From: Stramonita haemastoma
Lineage: Eukaryota > Mollusca > Gastropoda > Neogastropoda > Muricidae
Assembly (NCBI GenBank): GCA_030674155.1
Contig: CM060325.1
Span: 48,637,941 to 48,701,940, forward strand
Direction of reading: 5' to 3'
Length of the DNA stretch: 64,000 nt
Part shown: one piece after another, positions 23,547 through 34,810 of the stretch
How the letters are laid out: each line of letters opens with the position of its first letter
Position numbering within the stretch: position 1 is the first letter of the stretch
The notes under the pieces: generated by a model
Databases searched by the model: none
The model's input: only the letters and a program-made list of their open reading frames with translations
Told to the model about the DNA's origin: nothing
Program-made: the position numbers and the translations under genes

Positions 23547-23664
23547 CAGTTGAATATATATGTGTGCTAATACCATTCCTTTTGTTTATGCTAAATATTT
23601 AGCTCAATTTTTTTCTTCTTAAGAGCTTTCAGGGATTGGAACTGTTTCAGGGATTGGAACTGTG

Positions 23665-23795
23665 TTGGGTGTTTTTTTTCCTTGGCTAAAGCTCCTAAGT
23701 TCATCAATAAGTGAGACATCGTAACTCATATGTTGCAGTTTACCCACCATTAAGGTAACCACATTCCAACTTTAGGGACAGATGGTATGTTTCTT
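23665..23795 (-). repeat. Solo T module, minus
   Basis: CCTTGGCTAAAGCTCCTAAG, then ACCCACCATTAAGGTAACCA and CATTCCAAC are the complement of the T tail. Confidence 0.65.
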
Positions 23796-23884
23796 GTTTC
23801 ATTCATAGTGAATTTATTTTAAGGCTGTCTCAGCTGTCTTGTCTTGCTGACAATACCAGTCCATGACAAACTTCTTTTTATTTA

Positions 23885-24015
23885 TGTATAATGAACAGTA
23901 TCCCCAAAGTTGGAATGTGGCTACCTTCATGATGGGCAAAAAATGGTTGCATATGCAAATTCTCACCATTGATGAACCTCGAAGCTCTAGCCAAGGAACA
24001 ACAAAAAAAAAAATC
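23885..24015 (+). repeat. Solo T module, plus
   Basis: GGAATGTGGCTACCTTCATG, TGGGCAAAAAATGG-like text, TCACCATTGATGAACCTCGA and AGCTCTAGCCAAGGAACAAC, then poly-A. This is a clear copy of the T tail without a head. It and the neighbouring minus copy form an inverted pair in the proposed ZF3 intron. Confidence 0.8.
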
Positions 24016-24180
24016 TGTGAAAGAGGTCTGTTATTGTGTATTCTGACTTTTAAATTCATATGACAGTAAGTGAATATTTCATATGGTTATTTCAGAGTTA
24101 TTTTCATTTTTCATTTCAAGTGTATAACTGGGTATTTCATATGATTATTTCCAGATGCTGGTGTCATGGTGTTCCTGACT

Positions 24181-24316
24181 GAAGACAACAACAGGCCACT
24201 GAAGACAACAACAGGTCACTGAAGACAACAACAGGCCACTGAAGGCAACAACAGGTCACTGAAGACAACAACAGGTCACTGAAGACAACAACAGGTCCCT
24301 GAAGACAACAACAGGT
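24181..24316. repeat. 20-bp minisatellite in ZF3 leader
   Basis: Six exact-length units plus a partial seventh of GAAGACAACAACAGGTCACT, with T/C variation at position 16 and one GAAGG variant. The corresponding ZF2 leader has a single diverged GACTGAACAAAAAGG and no array. Confidence 0.95.
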
Positions 24317-24378
24317 TGTTCATTGTGGAGAAATTGGCAGCTGATCCTCAAGATTTCTCTGGAATAGTGGCCCTTGTA

Positions 24379-24717
24379 CTCACTCACTCACTCAGTCCCA
24401 TGTCCCAAAGGACGTAGGGGGGACATGAGAGAAGACGCAACGGAGATCTTTTTCCATGCTTCACGATCCTGTGTGGCTAGTAGGAGGCGTTGCAGGGGTT
24501 GGGCAGTCCAGTCTTTGATGTTGTCAACCCATGATTTCTTTTGGTGGCCTCTTCTTCTTTTGCCCTCGACTGTTCCTTGCAAGATGGTTTTTGCTAGGGT
24601 GTTGTGTCTTGTGGTGTGACCAAACCACATCAGCTTTCTCCTCTTTATGGTGGAGAGCAAAGGCTCTTGGGGGCCCACACGCTTTTTGATTTCCTCTTTC
24701 ACATAGTTATTGAAAGA
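24379..24717 (-). mobile_element. 5'-truncated LINE with 10-bp target-site duplication
   Basis: The minus strand encodes about 100 residues typical of the C-terminus of non-LTR retrotransposon ORF2: RRKLMWFGHTTRHN, KTILQGTVEGKRRRG and KKSWVDNIKDW. The end of the element is a (TGAG)n tail (24379-24395). The perfect direct repeat GGCCCTTGTA flanks it at 24369-24378 and 24718-24727. No endonuclease or polymerase motif remains. It inserted in the ZF3 leader region, in the opposite orientation to the gene. Confidence 0.88.
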
Positions 24718-25048
24718 GGCCCTTGTAACCTTAAGTTAAAAAGAACTATGAGAAGAGACTTTTTTTTTTTTAAAAAGATGGATTGTATAGTGAAAATATT
24801 ATATGTTTGAATCGTCTTGGGTGCTCGCTCATAAATCTCTTTATTTTGTCAGTTTTTACTCCACTGATACTGCTTTCTCTTTCAGTTGTGGACTATGCTG
24901 AAAACATCAGCAGTAGCAAAACAGAAGCAGCTGCACTGGTAAAAATACAAACAAAAAAATCCCAACTCATCGTAGTTGATGCCAGTTTTTCCCCATGAGT
25001 TGAGTAATCAAATGCTGTTAATGCGCAACTGAAAAGAAAAAAAGAAAG

Positions 25049-28013
25049 ATGCATTTCAAAGTAACGATAATTGTGAAAAAGCTTCACTGGTGCTGCATTC
25101 CTTGCCACTTAGTGAACAAACATGGGGTCAGTATTGACGAACATTTGAAATCCTGCCATTTGGATCTCGTCTCTCTAACATCAGCCACTTCACCCTGCCC
25201 TTCTTCCGACTTGGAAGTGGATGATTTTGATGAAGGGGACTTCGAGCTGTGTTCTGAATCAGATGAGATGACTCCAAAAGCAGCGATCCACAAGACTACA
25301 GAAACCACCCAATGCAAAAGAAAGGAGGCCAGAAACCTGCTGAGTAAATCAGTTAACTTGACCAAGTCTCCTGCTGATATGTCACATACATTTGAAAACC
25401 CTCAACATAGGATGATGACAAGGACATCATCCAGACTGTCTGTAAAGACGACAGAAAACACAGATTCTAAGAGTGGTGTCGGAACAAACAGTATGTACAG
25501 CATTTCCTCAGAAAAGCCTAAACCTGATTCACGCCATAAGGTGTATACCTCTTACTGGCAAAAGACTGAACAGTCATTGCATAGATCAGCAGTAGATCAG
25601 AAACAAAGCCAGAGATACCAGGACAGTTCCACTGTCAGTGGCACAGTTGAGGAAAACTCGCCAAAAGCAGAGGACCATCTGAAAGAGCCCAGGATACAGA
25701 GGAAGAGACAAAGGCTGCAGTTCACAGAGGTGCCTCAAGAAGAGATGGATAACCCTCACACTCACAACGATCAATCGAAATTAGATGACGCAGGAACATC
25801 CAAAGAAAACTTCAGAATCACCCAGTACCAAAACTGATAAGAACGCAGAGACAGATGCTGCAAGAAGGAGCAGAAATGATCCTAACTGTACAGAAAAAAG
25901 AAGGGAATGTTCTAGAAAGAAGCTGAAGTCAGTTGACAGGGAAACAAAGAGGCATTGTTGGGGAGGGAAACCTGTCAAAAGATCTCTAGCAATATCAGAG
26001 GAGGAAACAAAGCGTTTCAAGCTGCAATATATTGGTGATGAACAGTTTAAGAATTTTAACGGCACCGGTGCCTCTACACACTCACCTCCAGCCAAAGTCA
26101 ACAGTCGTGAACAGGTTGCAGTAAAAAATGCACACACTGTTTTTGATACTAATGCACTGAAAAACAACACCCAATTTGTAACATCAGATCCGGTTTTGGT
26201 CTCTATGACAGGAACAGCTGTCGCTGCAGAAGACAGAAGACATACAGACATAACAGAAGCATCTAGAACAGAAGTGAGTAATGTTGATGCCACTCCTCCT
26301 CCTCTTGCAAGGATTGGCAGAAGCCCATCAGTTATCCCATTCCCATCACGAGAAAATTCATTCTGTCATAGCGTTCAGCAGTCAATCATTGACTGTGCTG
26401 TGCTTACAGAATCTAAGACTCTTCCTGAGACCCCCTCCATTACTGACACCAGTTTACTAGCTCAAACAGTAGACTGTGAAAATCTTTGTTCATTTGGGCA
26501 ACATCCACCAGCTTCTAACCATGAAACGCCATTAGAAGCTGCTGCAGTTCATGTTCTTCCTCCTGTCAACATGTTAAATCAACAGAACAGCTGTGACAGC
26601 TTTAAAAACGTCCCACACACTGACAGTGCATATAGCCAGCAGGACATACTGAAAACTTTCAAAACTGTGCAAGATCAATGTTACAGTTTGGAGAATGAAA
26701 GCAAAAGTACAGAATGTGAAGAATGGGTGAAAAGTACTACCAAATTTAGTTTTTCAAAGTCAAAAACAACCGCACGCTTTGAGCAGCCTTCAAAAGTGCA
26801 TGAGTGTACAACATGCCATGCTAAGTTCTCCACTGCTGAAAATCTGTCAGATCACGTCTCAAAGATGTCTACCCATGAGCCATCAGAATGTCAACACTGC
26901 CAGCGTTCCTTCCACAGTGCCTATGATCTCAATTTTCATGTGTTTGAGGATCATGAGAGGAGGACACAACCCTTTTGTTTTGATTGCGGAGAAAAGTTTC
27001 AGAACATGGCAACGTTTGAGAAGCATCTTCATCAACACAAGTGTAACGACGATCCCAAACTTCTGGATATGGAGTACCATTCGTGTAACATCTGCCACAC
27101 AGATGTGCCGTGCAGGCACGAAACTTTACGGAAACATTACAACAAACACAAAAGAACGACATGCTTAGAGTGCTTCGTGAGATCAGAACTCGTTCTCTTG
27201 CCTGATGCCGCATCCGTGAGGGAGCACAAGACGTTGCATTCCAACTTCTGCAACGTTTGCTTTCGAGACTTCCCGTCTGTAGAGGCCTTCAACCATCACT
27301 GCCCTTGCCCGTCTGAGAATGCCCGGCAAGAGGACGGGCAGGGGAAGGTGTGTGGGAGATGCGGCCAGTGGTGCCCCAACAAAGCGCTGGCCACTCTCCA
27401 TCACAAGGAGCACAAGTTACAGGTCATGAGAACATGGCGCGTGGAGAAGTGGGGCGTGGGCATTTCTTGCGTGCACTGCGACAAAGTTTTGCGCAACAAA
27501 CGTAACCTGGACCGGCACGTCGCGCAACTGCACTCCAGTTGCCGCGTGTACAATTTCCACTGCGAGTTTTGCGGGAAAGGTGTGGATTCCAGCAACATTC
27601 TGAAGGACCATATCGCTAACCACCATCTGGGTATCAAAAGATACAGCTGTGAATACTGTGATCGGCGTTTTTCTTGCGCACCCACACTCAGACGTCACAT
27701 CCTTAAGGAGCATGCCACCGACAGACAGTACACGTGTGAAGTGTGTGGGGAAAGGTTCTGTGAAAAGTTCAAACTGACCAGACATATGTACGTCCACACA
27801 GGGTCTGCTCGCTTCATGTGTGAGCAGTGTGGCAAAGGCTTCCATTCCAGCTCAGAATTCAAGAAACACACGGCCGTGCATGGGGAGAGGCGAGTTTTTC
27901 CCTGCCTCCAGTGCGGGCTGGAGTACAAGCGGAAGGAGCATCTGAAAAGACATGAGCAAAAGTGTGCTGGGTCAGTGCATAGCAAGACACAAGCAGACTC
28001 TGGAACACTGTAA
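25049..28013 (+). CDS. ZF3: C2H2 zinc-finger protein (one frameshift)
   Basis: Probable nuclear DNA-binding protein of about 987 residues. The ATG at 25049 (MHFKVTII) aligns with ZF2. A finger with CIPC and HLKSCH occupies residues about 13-37. A polar disordered linker rich in Ser, Thr and Lys follows to about residue 580. The C-terminal array then has 13 fingers in the order CTTC, CQHC, CFDC, CNIC, CLEC, CNVC (atypical, ending HHCPC), CGRC, CVHC, CEFC, CEYC, CEVC, CEQC and CLQC (C2HC). The frame changes at the AAAA run 25806-25809: removing one A joins GTSKE to TSESPSTK. This is in the linker, so both halves look intact. It is the only copy in the cluster with an undamaged finger array in a single frame. 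Confidence 0.87.
25806..25809 (+). other. Frameshift point in ZF3
   Basis: The upstream frame stops at TGA shortly after (at about 25837). The downstream frame carries the rest of the gene. One A too many in this run explains it. The overlap zone is only about 50 bp, so the position is well bounded. Confidence 0.75.
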
Positions 28014-28109
28014 AGTTGTCTTTTCAAAAAGGGGGACAGGTTGTTTTTTGGTGAGGGCATTTACATCCAACTAAAAGCTAAGAGATCCTGATGTTTTTTG
28101 CCAAGTTTT

Positions 28110-28490
28110 CTTTTTTGTTTTTAGCTTGAGCTCTGAGGTTTGCCAATGGTGAGATTTTGCTTATCTCGCTGGTTTTTGCCCATCAGTAACCACATTCCAA
28201 CTGTGATGTCTAAACATGATACCAGTGTACATGTTTAATTTTTTTTTTTTCATTCATTCTTACCACCATGAAATGGTCTACTCATCCAAAAGGCAGAATG
28301 GGTTTTAATGTGTGTGCAAGATTTTCTGTATGCATTCCCACTCAGGGCCTTAGTTTTAAGTTCTATCCAAAGGACTTCCAGGGGATTGGAGTTGGTACTG
28401 ATGTAAATCCCAGGGGGAAAATCTCCTCGAACAAGCATCTCGGTTGTAGCTCAAATCCAGGCTTGATCCCAGACCATCAACATGGGAGCA
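28110..28490 (-). mobile_element. SINE, A-like with T tail, diverged
   Basis: Minus strand. The T module lies at about 28115-28215 (GCTTGAGCTCTGAGGTTTGC, then GTAACCACATTCCAACT as seen on plus). The centre is at 28260-28400 with ATCCAAAGGACTTCCAGGGG. The head side is eroded. It lies just 3' of ZF3 and may be in its 3' UTR. Confidence 0.65.
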
Positions 28491-29019
28491 ATTCAGTTCA
28501 GTTGAATTCAGAGATTTTATTATCTCTCAAACTGAGAAATTCATGTGGGTTACAAGAAAGTAAATAGCAAAAATATTTACTCACAAAAACCCACACACAA
28601 CATTGTATATGAACATAACCTCGCACACATTACTAGATACTACCTATACAAATACCAGTTCCAGCACTTCATAATTTCAATAAAAAGTTCTAAAGACCTG
28701 AATGTTGGTATGGTGCTAGTCTTTTTAGATAAGTTGATAAACTGGGGTCCTGTGTGCTATATTCATTTTAGTGTACATAAAAATAAAACAAATCAATGCA
28801 ACAAGAAAGAGATAAAGGTCACTCGTGTGAACCGTTTTGGGGGGAGGGAATTTTCAATAATTGTACCATCCTCAAGGAAAGGCAGTCTCATTCCATTCAC
28901 AAAAATCTGTCATGCATGCAAACCTTGAAAACTTTATAAAAAAAAAAAAAAAGACATATTTAACTGTTATTATACAAACATTCCGGGGTGGGGGGGAGGG
29001 GGTTTGGTTGGTTTTGTTC
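28491..29019. other. Noncoding, 3' of ZF3
   Basis: AT-rich. An AATAAA hexamer at 28679-28684 is a possible ZF3 poly(A) signal, about 670 bp after the stop. A poly-A run lies at 28938-28952. Confidence 0.4.
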
Positions 29020-29380
29020 CTCAGCTCTATAGAGCTCAGAGGTTAATGATGGTGAGATTTTGCATATGGGACTGCTTTTGCTACCATGAAGGTAGCCACA
29101 TTCTGACTAGGGGGATGTTTGCTGGGTATGTTTTGGTTCTGTACCCACCAAACATTGATGTGAATCAGGATCTTAATGTGCCTATTTTGATCTTCTGCTG
29201 TGTCATATAACAAAGAGAATTAAGGCTCTGGTAGGGCTGCACTTGAAGTTGACCTGGGATATAGTAAAAATCCACTCCCTGAATTTAACAGACATGACCG
29301 AGATTCAAACCCACAGTTTCGTGGATCCATGGGATGGAAGTTGAATGGTCTTAACCACTCAGCTGCAGCATCTGTCAAAA
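29020..29380 (-). mobile_element. tRNA-derived SINE, family C with T tail
   Basis: On the minus strand the head includes GCTGAGTGGTTAAGACCATT and CCATGGATCCACGAAACTGT, then CAGGTCAACTTCAAGTGCAG and the T tail (complement of CATGAAGGTAGCCACATTCT). It runs parallel to the 31.27-31.63 kb copy for about 350 bp. Confidence 0.78.
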
Positions 29381-29924
29381 ACTTCCTGTATGATAAGGAA
29401 GTAAAGGTTCTGGAAAGAAAAGCAGCTCTTTTTTTTTCTTTCAAATTTACAATACCTTCAACTCATTTCTACCTCATGTTTTGTTTGTGGCAGTGTGATG
29501 TTCTGTAGTCTGTATTCTATGCAATAGCTTGTTGATTTTTTTAACGTTGTGATTGATTGAAAAAAATGTTGTTGTTTGTGAATTGCTTGAACAGGTACTT
29601 TTACAATAGAGGGGACTTGTCTTTCTCTGTTCCCTCACCTGATCCATTTCAGTTTTGTGTGTGGTTTTTGGTGTTTTTTTGGTTTTTTTGTTGTTGTTGT
29701 TGTTGGAGGTTTTTTGGAGGGATAGGGTGATTGGCCTTTAACCATCACCATATTTTGCTCACCCACTATTCTTACATGTGGGTATGTCAGCCCCTTGGCT
29801 AGCTATGTAACAAACATATGAGACAAAACTGTATTTTCAAGCAGAAATGCAACTGATGTGGTTCGTTGCCAAGACTGCACCCATATGCATTTAAACTTTG
29901 CCCCCCCCCCCCAAAAAAAAAAAA

Positions 29925-30030
29925 GAAGTCAGAATGCAGCTGCCTGTATGATGGGCAAGAGCCCCAGTCATATACTCAAATTATCGCCTTTGGTGAACGT
30001 AGGAGCTCTAGACAAAGAACACCCCCCCCC
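29925..30030 (+). repeat. Solo T module
   Basis: GTCAGAATGCAGCTGCCTGT, ATGATGGGCAAGAG, TTTGGTGAACGTAGGAGCTC and TAGACAAAGAAC match the T tail. Confidence 0.65.
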
Positions 30031-30137
30031 TCTCCCAAAAACAGAGTATTTTCAAAACTAACAGGTCTGTAATACCCACAGTGATGTTTGATATTTTTGT
30101 CTTTAATTTAAACAGCACAGGTCTCTAAGTAGGTACA

Positions 30138-30206
30138 TACTGGATGAGAAGTTTGTGTGTATGACTGTTTTCAAGTACCTCATCATATAGTCAGCCATAC
30201 TTTGAC
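30138..30206 (-). repeat. Family F dispersed repeat, short copy
   Basis: TGGATGAGAAGTTTGTGTGT, ATGACTGTTTTCAAGTACCT and CATCATATAGTCAGCCATAC differ from 23485-23545 at only a few positions. Confidence 0.7.
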
Positions 30207-30416
30207 TAAAGAGAATTTTTCTCCTTTAAAGGAGAGTGCAGGTCAAATAGTTTTTCATGGCTGTAGTGTAGAAAATCCTAACATTTGAAAGCACAGCAGT
30301 GTTTTAGTGTGGTCCTTGGCACTTGGCTTGCATCAGTAACTAACAAAGCTTTTGATAGGAGCCAACTGATCTGATTTGAACCACAAGGATCACAGACCAA
30401 TGAATTCCCAAGCTGT

Positions 30417-30419
<3 letters not shown>

Positions 30420-30478
<59 letters not shown>
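30420..30478. repeat. (GT)n microsatellite
   Basis: About 58 bp of pure GT directly before a SINE in reverse orientation. GT resumes beyond it at 30834. Confidence 0.96.
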
Positions 30479-30479
<1 letters not shown>

Positions 30480-30830
30480 TTATTATTTGTTTATTTATTC
30501 TTTTATATCAAGGACAATGGAATAAGCACTCATGTGCTTTTTTACATCCAGTCCTCATGTGTATGCAGTTTTTGTATATCTTGTGTTCTGTTCCCACCAG
30601 CACACAATGGCCTACTCTTACAAAAAGCAGAACAGGATTTAACTTGTCCCCAAGATGTTCTGCATGAGTTTGCACATGGGGTCTCAGTTTATAGTGTCAT
30701 CTGGAGGACTTCTGGGAAGAGTGGAGTCAGCACTGATGTTAACTCCTGGGGAAAAATCCCCTTGAACAGGAATCAAACTGGGGCCATCAAATTGCCTGTG
30801 CAATGTTCTGATCACTAGGCTATCCCCTCC

Positions 30831-30832
<2 letters not shown>
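30480..30832 (-). mobile_element. SINE family A, full length, between two (GT)n tracts
   Basis: Minus strand. Head GGATAGCCTAGTGATCAGAA and B box AGTTTGATTCC. The centre includes AGAGTAGGCCATTGTGTGCT. The tail is GCTTATTCCATTGTCC with (AAAT)n-like text. (GT)n occurs at both ends. Confidence 0.9.

Positions 30833-30833
<1 letters not shown>

Positions 30834-30910
<77 letters not shown>
30834..30910. repeat. (GT)n microsatellite
   Basis: About 76 bp of pure GT. Confidence 0.96.
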
Positions 30911-31264
30911 CTTCCTACTGTTTTTACATAGACGGTGTATTGTTTATGAATTTGTTTCCTGGGTTGTTTGTTTTTTAACAAGGACAATATATTGTTCATG
31001 ATTTTCAATTAAAAATTAATGTTCTGTTTCATATATTTAGCCTCTGATGATTATTGGACATTGTTATTTTTTATGAATAATAAATACTGTCCTGAAATAT
31101 CAACATGTTTTGTGTGGTTATATATTGTATGACTCGTGTTACTGTCACTGAACGCCAGTAAACAAGTTATGCTTGGGCATGGTAGGTAGAGTAGAATGAT
31201 TTTAATACTAGAATAAAATGAAAATCTTCACTAAAATCTAAGCTTATTTCAAACTTTTTTTTCT

Positions 31265-31628
31265 TCTTTGACCTGTGCTCCAATGTTTAGCATGGTGAGA
31301 TTTTGCATATGCAACCTTTTTTTACCACCATGAAGGTAGCCACATTCTGACTTTGGGGATGTATGCTGGGTATGTTCATGTTTCTATAACCCACCAAATT
31401 CTGACATGAATTATAGGATCTTTAACTTTTATATTTAATCTTCTGCATGTGTATACATGAAGGGAATTAAGGCACTGGCAGGTCTGCACTTGAAGCTGAC
31501 CTGGGAGATCATAAAAATCCCCACCCCTAATTCACCAGATGCTGCCGAGATTTGAACCCGTGGCTTCATGGATGCATAAGATTGAAGTCAAATGGTCTTA
31601 CCATCTGGCTATTGCTTCTGTCTAACAA
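31265..31628 (-). mobile_element. tRNA-derived SINE, family C with T tail
   Basis: Near-parallel copy of the 29.02-29.38 kb element: CATGAAGGTAGCCACATTCT, GACTTTGGGGATGTATGCTG, then GGTCTGCACTTGAAGCTGAC and GAGATTTGAACCCGTGG (complement of the B box). Confidence 0.82.
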
Positions 31629-31689
31629 AATTATAAAATGGGCAAAATTGGATTCAGAGAAAACGAATTGACTGTAACCTGTTTCTTGT

Positions 31690-31796
31690 TGTGCTTAGAC
31701 ATTTACCTGTCTAACAAGTAAACCATGGGGTTCTGAGTTTAATTCCAGCCTTGCCCTTTCTTCCCAATTCGACAGGAAAATTGAACTGAAAGTCAA

Positions 31797-31800
<4 letters not shown>
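31690..31800 (+). repeat. SINE B head fragment
   Basis: ACATTTACCTGTCTAACAAG, GGGGTTCTGAGTTTAATTCC and AGCCTTGCCCTTTCTTCCCA match the family B head only. A GT/CT compound microsatellite follows. Confidence 0.7.
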
Positions 31801-31971
<171 letters not shown>

Positions 31972-32138
31972 AAAAGTTTATTGAGACTATAAAGATCTGA
32001 TGAGAGAAGAGAATTGATAAAATAAGTGAAAACAATCATAAAAGAGAGCTAAGAATAAAGATGAACACAAAGACTGTTTGTTTTGTTAGGATTTTCAATT
32101 GTACATGTATACAGGGAAGTTGCACTAAAACTACAAAT

Positions 32139-32140
<2 letters not shown>

Positions 32141-32202
<62 letters not shown>
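32141..32202. repeat. (GT)n microsatellite
   Basis: About 60 bp of GT. Confidence 0.96.
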
Positions 32203-32204
<2 letters not shown>

Positions 32205-32514
32205 ACAAGTTTTAAAAGTTCCTTGTATGTGGTCAACATAAGTTAAAAGAAAAATTTGGGCAAGCTGACTTTTTCTGTTTCCCTTACTATTTAAATGAAG
32301 TCTAAATAATGAAGCCTTGTTTTCTTTTTTAAAATCAATTAATCCATGAGTTCGTTGTGCACTTAGAAAACATTATGATGGCTGGGTTACACCAGCCATT
32401 GATAGTTATTATGTTGTGTACATAATTAAGGGATTTCCAGAGATGTAGAGAGGGGGGGGGGGGTAGATGCTAATGAATGAAGAACAAGACTATGCTTTAT
32501 CAAGTAGGCTACAT

Positions 32515-32775
32515 CCCCCAAGGGGATGCCGGGGGCTCAGTCAGTATAAATATCATCCCCACCAGTTGGAAACTGAGTGCTAGGAATTCCCTCTTTTCTA
32601 TCCCTTTATTTCTTTTATATGCTCCTGTTCTTCCATCACCTCCTTCTTGTCTATTTCCTGCCCTTTTTTTCCCCCATAAAGACTAAGAGACAACGATTCA
32701 CTCTCCTGCCGAAATAAATGGCTGGGCCTGACGCGTTTTCGCTCATATGATAGGGAACAATAGTTAGTTGCTGTT
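32515..32775 (+). repeat. Family D dispersed repeat
   Basis: AAGGGGATGCCGGGGGCTCA, TCAGTATAAATATCATCCCC, then TGACGCGTTTTCGCTCATAT and GATAGGGAACAATAG match the reverse of the 17.3 and 46.1 kb copies. A further partial D end lies at about 32930-33000. Confidence 0.65.
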
Positions 32776-33099
32776 GAGTTTTTGTGAATAAAAACAAGAA
32801 TAGTACTTGACGTGTATTTTTTTTCCAGAAATACTTAAAAGAAACAGTTTTCGACGTTCAAGTCGGATCGCTGGACCTGACTTGTCAAGCGCTTGATGCA
32901 GCACACTAGGCTACTTTCAAACTCTTAAAATCATGACAGACAACAATGATTGCTGTCTGAGTGTTCAATGAAGATAAGAAAAAGAAGAAAGTGGATAAAA
33001 GCTCCACATCAGAAGGCGTGACTGCATCTCTGGGGAGAGAAAACATTCTTGAAAATGTGGTGGGATGGGAGGCGCGTGGAAAAACGATCACTAGGCCTA

Positions 33100-33107
33100 C
33101 ACACACA

Positions 33108-33203
<96 letters not shown>

Positions 33204-33261
33204 ACCACCACCACCAACAACAACAACAAACAACAATAACACAACACCGCACGCACGCATA

Positions 33262-33301
<40 letters not shown>

Positions 33302-33330
33302 ACACACACAACACACACACAACACGCACA
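33100..33330. repeat. (CA)n microsatellite with interruptions
   Basis: About 230 bp of CA-rich repeat with (ACC)n and (AAC)n inside (33200-33240). Confidence 0.95.
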
Positions 33331-33331
33331 C

Positions 33332-33640
33332 ATACAAAACTGCATACACACGGGGACTGGATGTAAAAAAGCACAAGAGTGCTTATTCCATTATCCTCGA
33401 TGTAAAAGAATAAATAAAATAAAATATTTTTAAAAAACACGTTGAAAGTCCGTTCTGCCATTCGAAAGAGTTGGCCATTTCATGCTGGTAGGAACGGATG
33501 ACAATTTTGTTTAAATGCACACATGTTTCGTGTGTAGACACCATCCCCGAAGTCGGAATGCAGCTACCTAAGCGGTGAGGAAGTAAAAATGGTCGCCTAC
33601 GCAAAAATCTCACCATTGGTGACCTCCAAACCAGAGAATG
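33332..33640 (+). mobile_element. SINE A tail fused to a B/T segment
   Basis: 33332-33425 is the end of family A (GCATACACACGGGGACTGGA, TTATTCCATTATCCTCGATG). After AT-rich bases, 33436-33640 is the centre and T tail of a B-type copy (TTGGCCATTTCATGCTGGTA, GAAGTCGGAATGCAGCTACC). It is either two adjacent insertions or a mosaic element. Confidence 0.7.
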
Positions 33641-34050
33641 AAAAACAAAAAAATCCCCCCCCCCCCCCTTAGGAAGCTTAGTTAAACCATTAAGTTTTCC
33701 TCCGTGGAAATGCCGGGGGCCTGACATATAAAAAGCATCCACTTTTGAAATTGTGTTAAGAGCAGTTCATCATCTCGTGCTTTACATTTGAACATTTTGG
33801 GTGGCCCGAGGCTAAGTGGAGAACTTGCGAAGCGTGACCCCCGACTTTCTGGCTTCTGATACAGTCCTGATTGGAGTAATCTGAAGACTATCGACTAACA
33901 ACAAAAATGATTTTGTGTAAAAGCCTCTTTTTATCATTCTCTTTGTTCACCTGTTCCTTCTTCTGTCACTCTTCTGTCTATTTCTCCTTCTGTTTCCATC
34001 TCTTACCTGTCCCTGCCTTCAACACCCAATCTGCCAAAGTGAATAACTAA
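33641..34050. other. Noncoding with poly-C and D-like fragments
   Basis: A poly-C run at about 33656-33668 and AATGCCGGGGGCCTGACATA resemble a piece of family D. No gene is seen. Confidence 0.45.
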
Positions 34051-34162
34051 GTGTGTGTGCACGCACGCGCGCGCGCGCGCGCAGTGCGTGCGCGCGTGCG
34101 TGTGTGTGTGTTGTGTGTGTCGGGGTGTGTGTGTGGGGTGGGTGTGTGTGTGTGTGTGTGTG
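34051..34162. repeat. Alternating purine-pyrimidine tract (GC/GT)n
   Basis: GTGTGTGTGCACGCACGCGC is followed by (CG)n and (GT)n. This is a compound tract with potential to form left-handed DNA (inference from sequence type). Confidence 0.85.
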
Positions 34163-34384
34163 TACATTTAAATTTGCTGAAACTGATAAATTGTTATTGA
34201 TTGCTTGTATGTTGTATAGGTCGAATGCAAGCCCTTCTTTTTTTTTCTTCTTTTTTTTTACAAGATACAGCGCTATACAAATTCCATGTGTTGTTGTTTG
34301 TGTTGTTGTTGTTTTTTTGTTTTATTATTATTTTTGCCTTCTTGTTTCATTCTGTTTTGTTTTTTTCTCCAGAAAAAAGACTTA

Positions 34385-34532
34385 AGAAACACCTCTCAAA
34401 TGCCGATAACCATTCTCCAAATGGCGATAGAGTGACGCATTTTCGCTCATATGACAGGCAACAATCAATAGGCCTAGCTGCTGTCTGAGCGTTCGACGTC
34501 AACGAGGAGGAAGAAGAAGAAGAAGAAGAGAG
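34385..34532 (+). repeat. Family D dispersed repeat, 3' end with (GAA)n
   Basis: GAGTGACGCATTTTCGCTCA, TATGACAGGCAACAATC, GCTGTCTGAGCGTTCGACGT and then AGGAAGAAGAAGAAG define the 3' end of this family. Confidence 0.7.
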
Positions 34533-34566
34533 GAAGCCATTAACAAAGCTTACTGGCAATATGGAC

Positions 34567-34810
34567 TGTGTGTCAGACACTGTAGCTGAGTAGTTAAGAC
34601 CGTTGACTTCAATGGCGTGGATCTATGAAGTCGAAGATATAAATCTCGCAGCCGCGTGTCGGTAAATCAAAGGTGGGGACTTTTATTGTCTTCCAGATTA
34701 ACTTAATTGCAGACCTGCCAGTGGCTCGAGATAAGATATTACATGACAGATCGTATAATTCATGTCAGTGCTTGGTGGCTTATATAAACAGGAACGCACC
34801 CACGAGGCAT
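34567..34810 (+). mobile_element. SINE family C, partial
   Basis: CACTGTAGCTGAGTAGTTAA, GACCGTTGACTTCAATGGCG and TTGCAGACCTGCCAGTGGC match family C head and centre. ATTCATGTCAGTGCTTGGTG follows. Confidence 0.72.

Larger units (their letters stand above)
24155..25048 (+). promoter_or_regulatory. ZF3 5' leader region
   Basis: It starts after GATTATTTCCAG (acceptor 24154) with ATGCTGG, matching the ZF2 leader start at 12816. It contains a 20 bp minisatellite, a LINE fragment with target-site duplication, and a second acceptor-like CTCTTTCAG at 24885 that may open a further leader exon running into the CDS. Exon limits are inferred. Confidence 0.45.
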
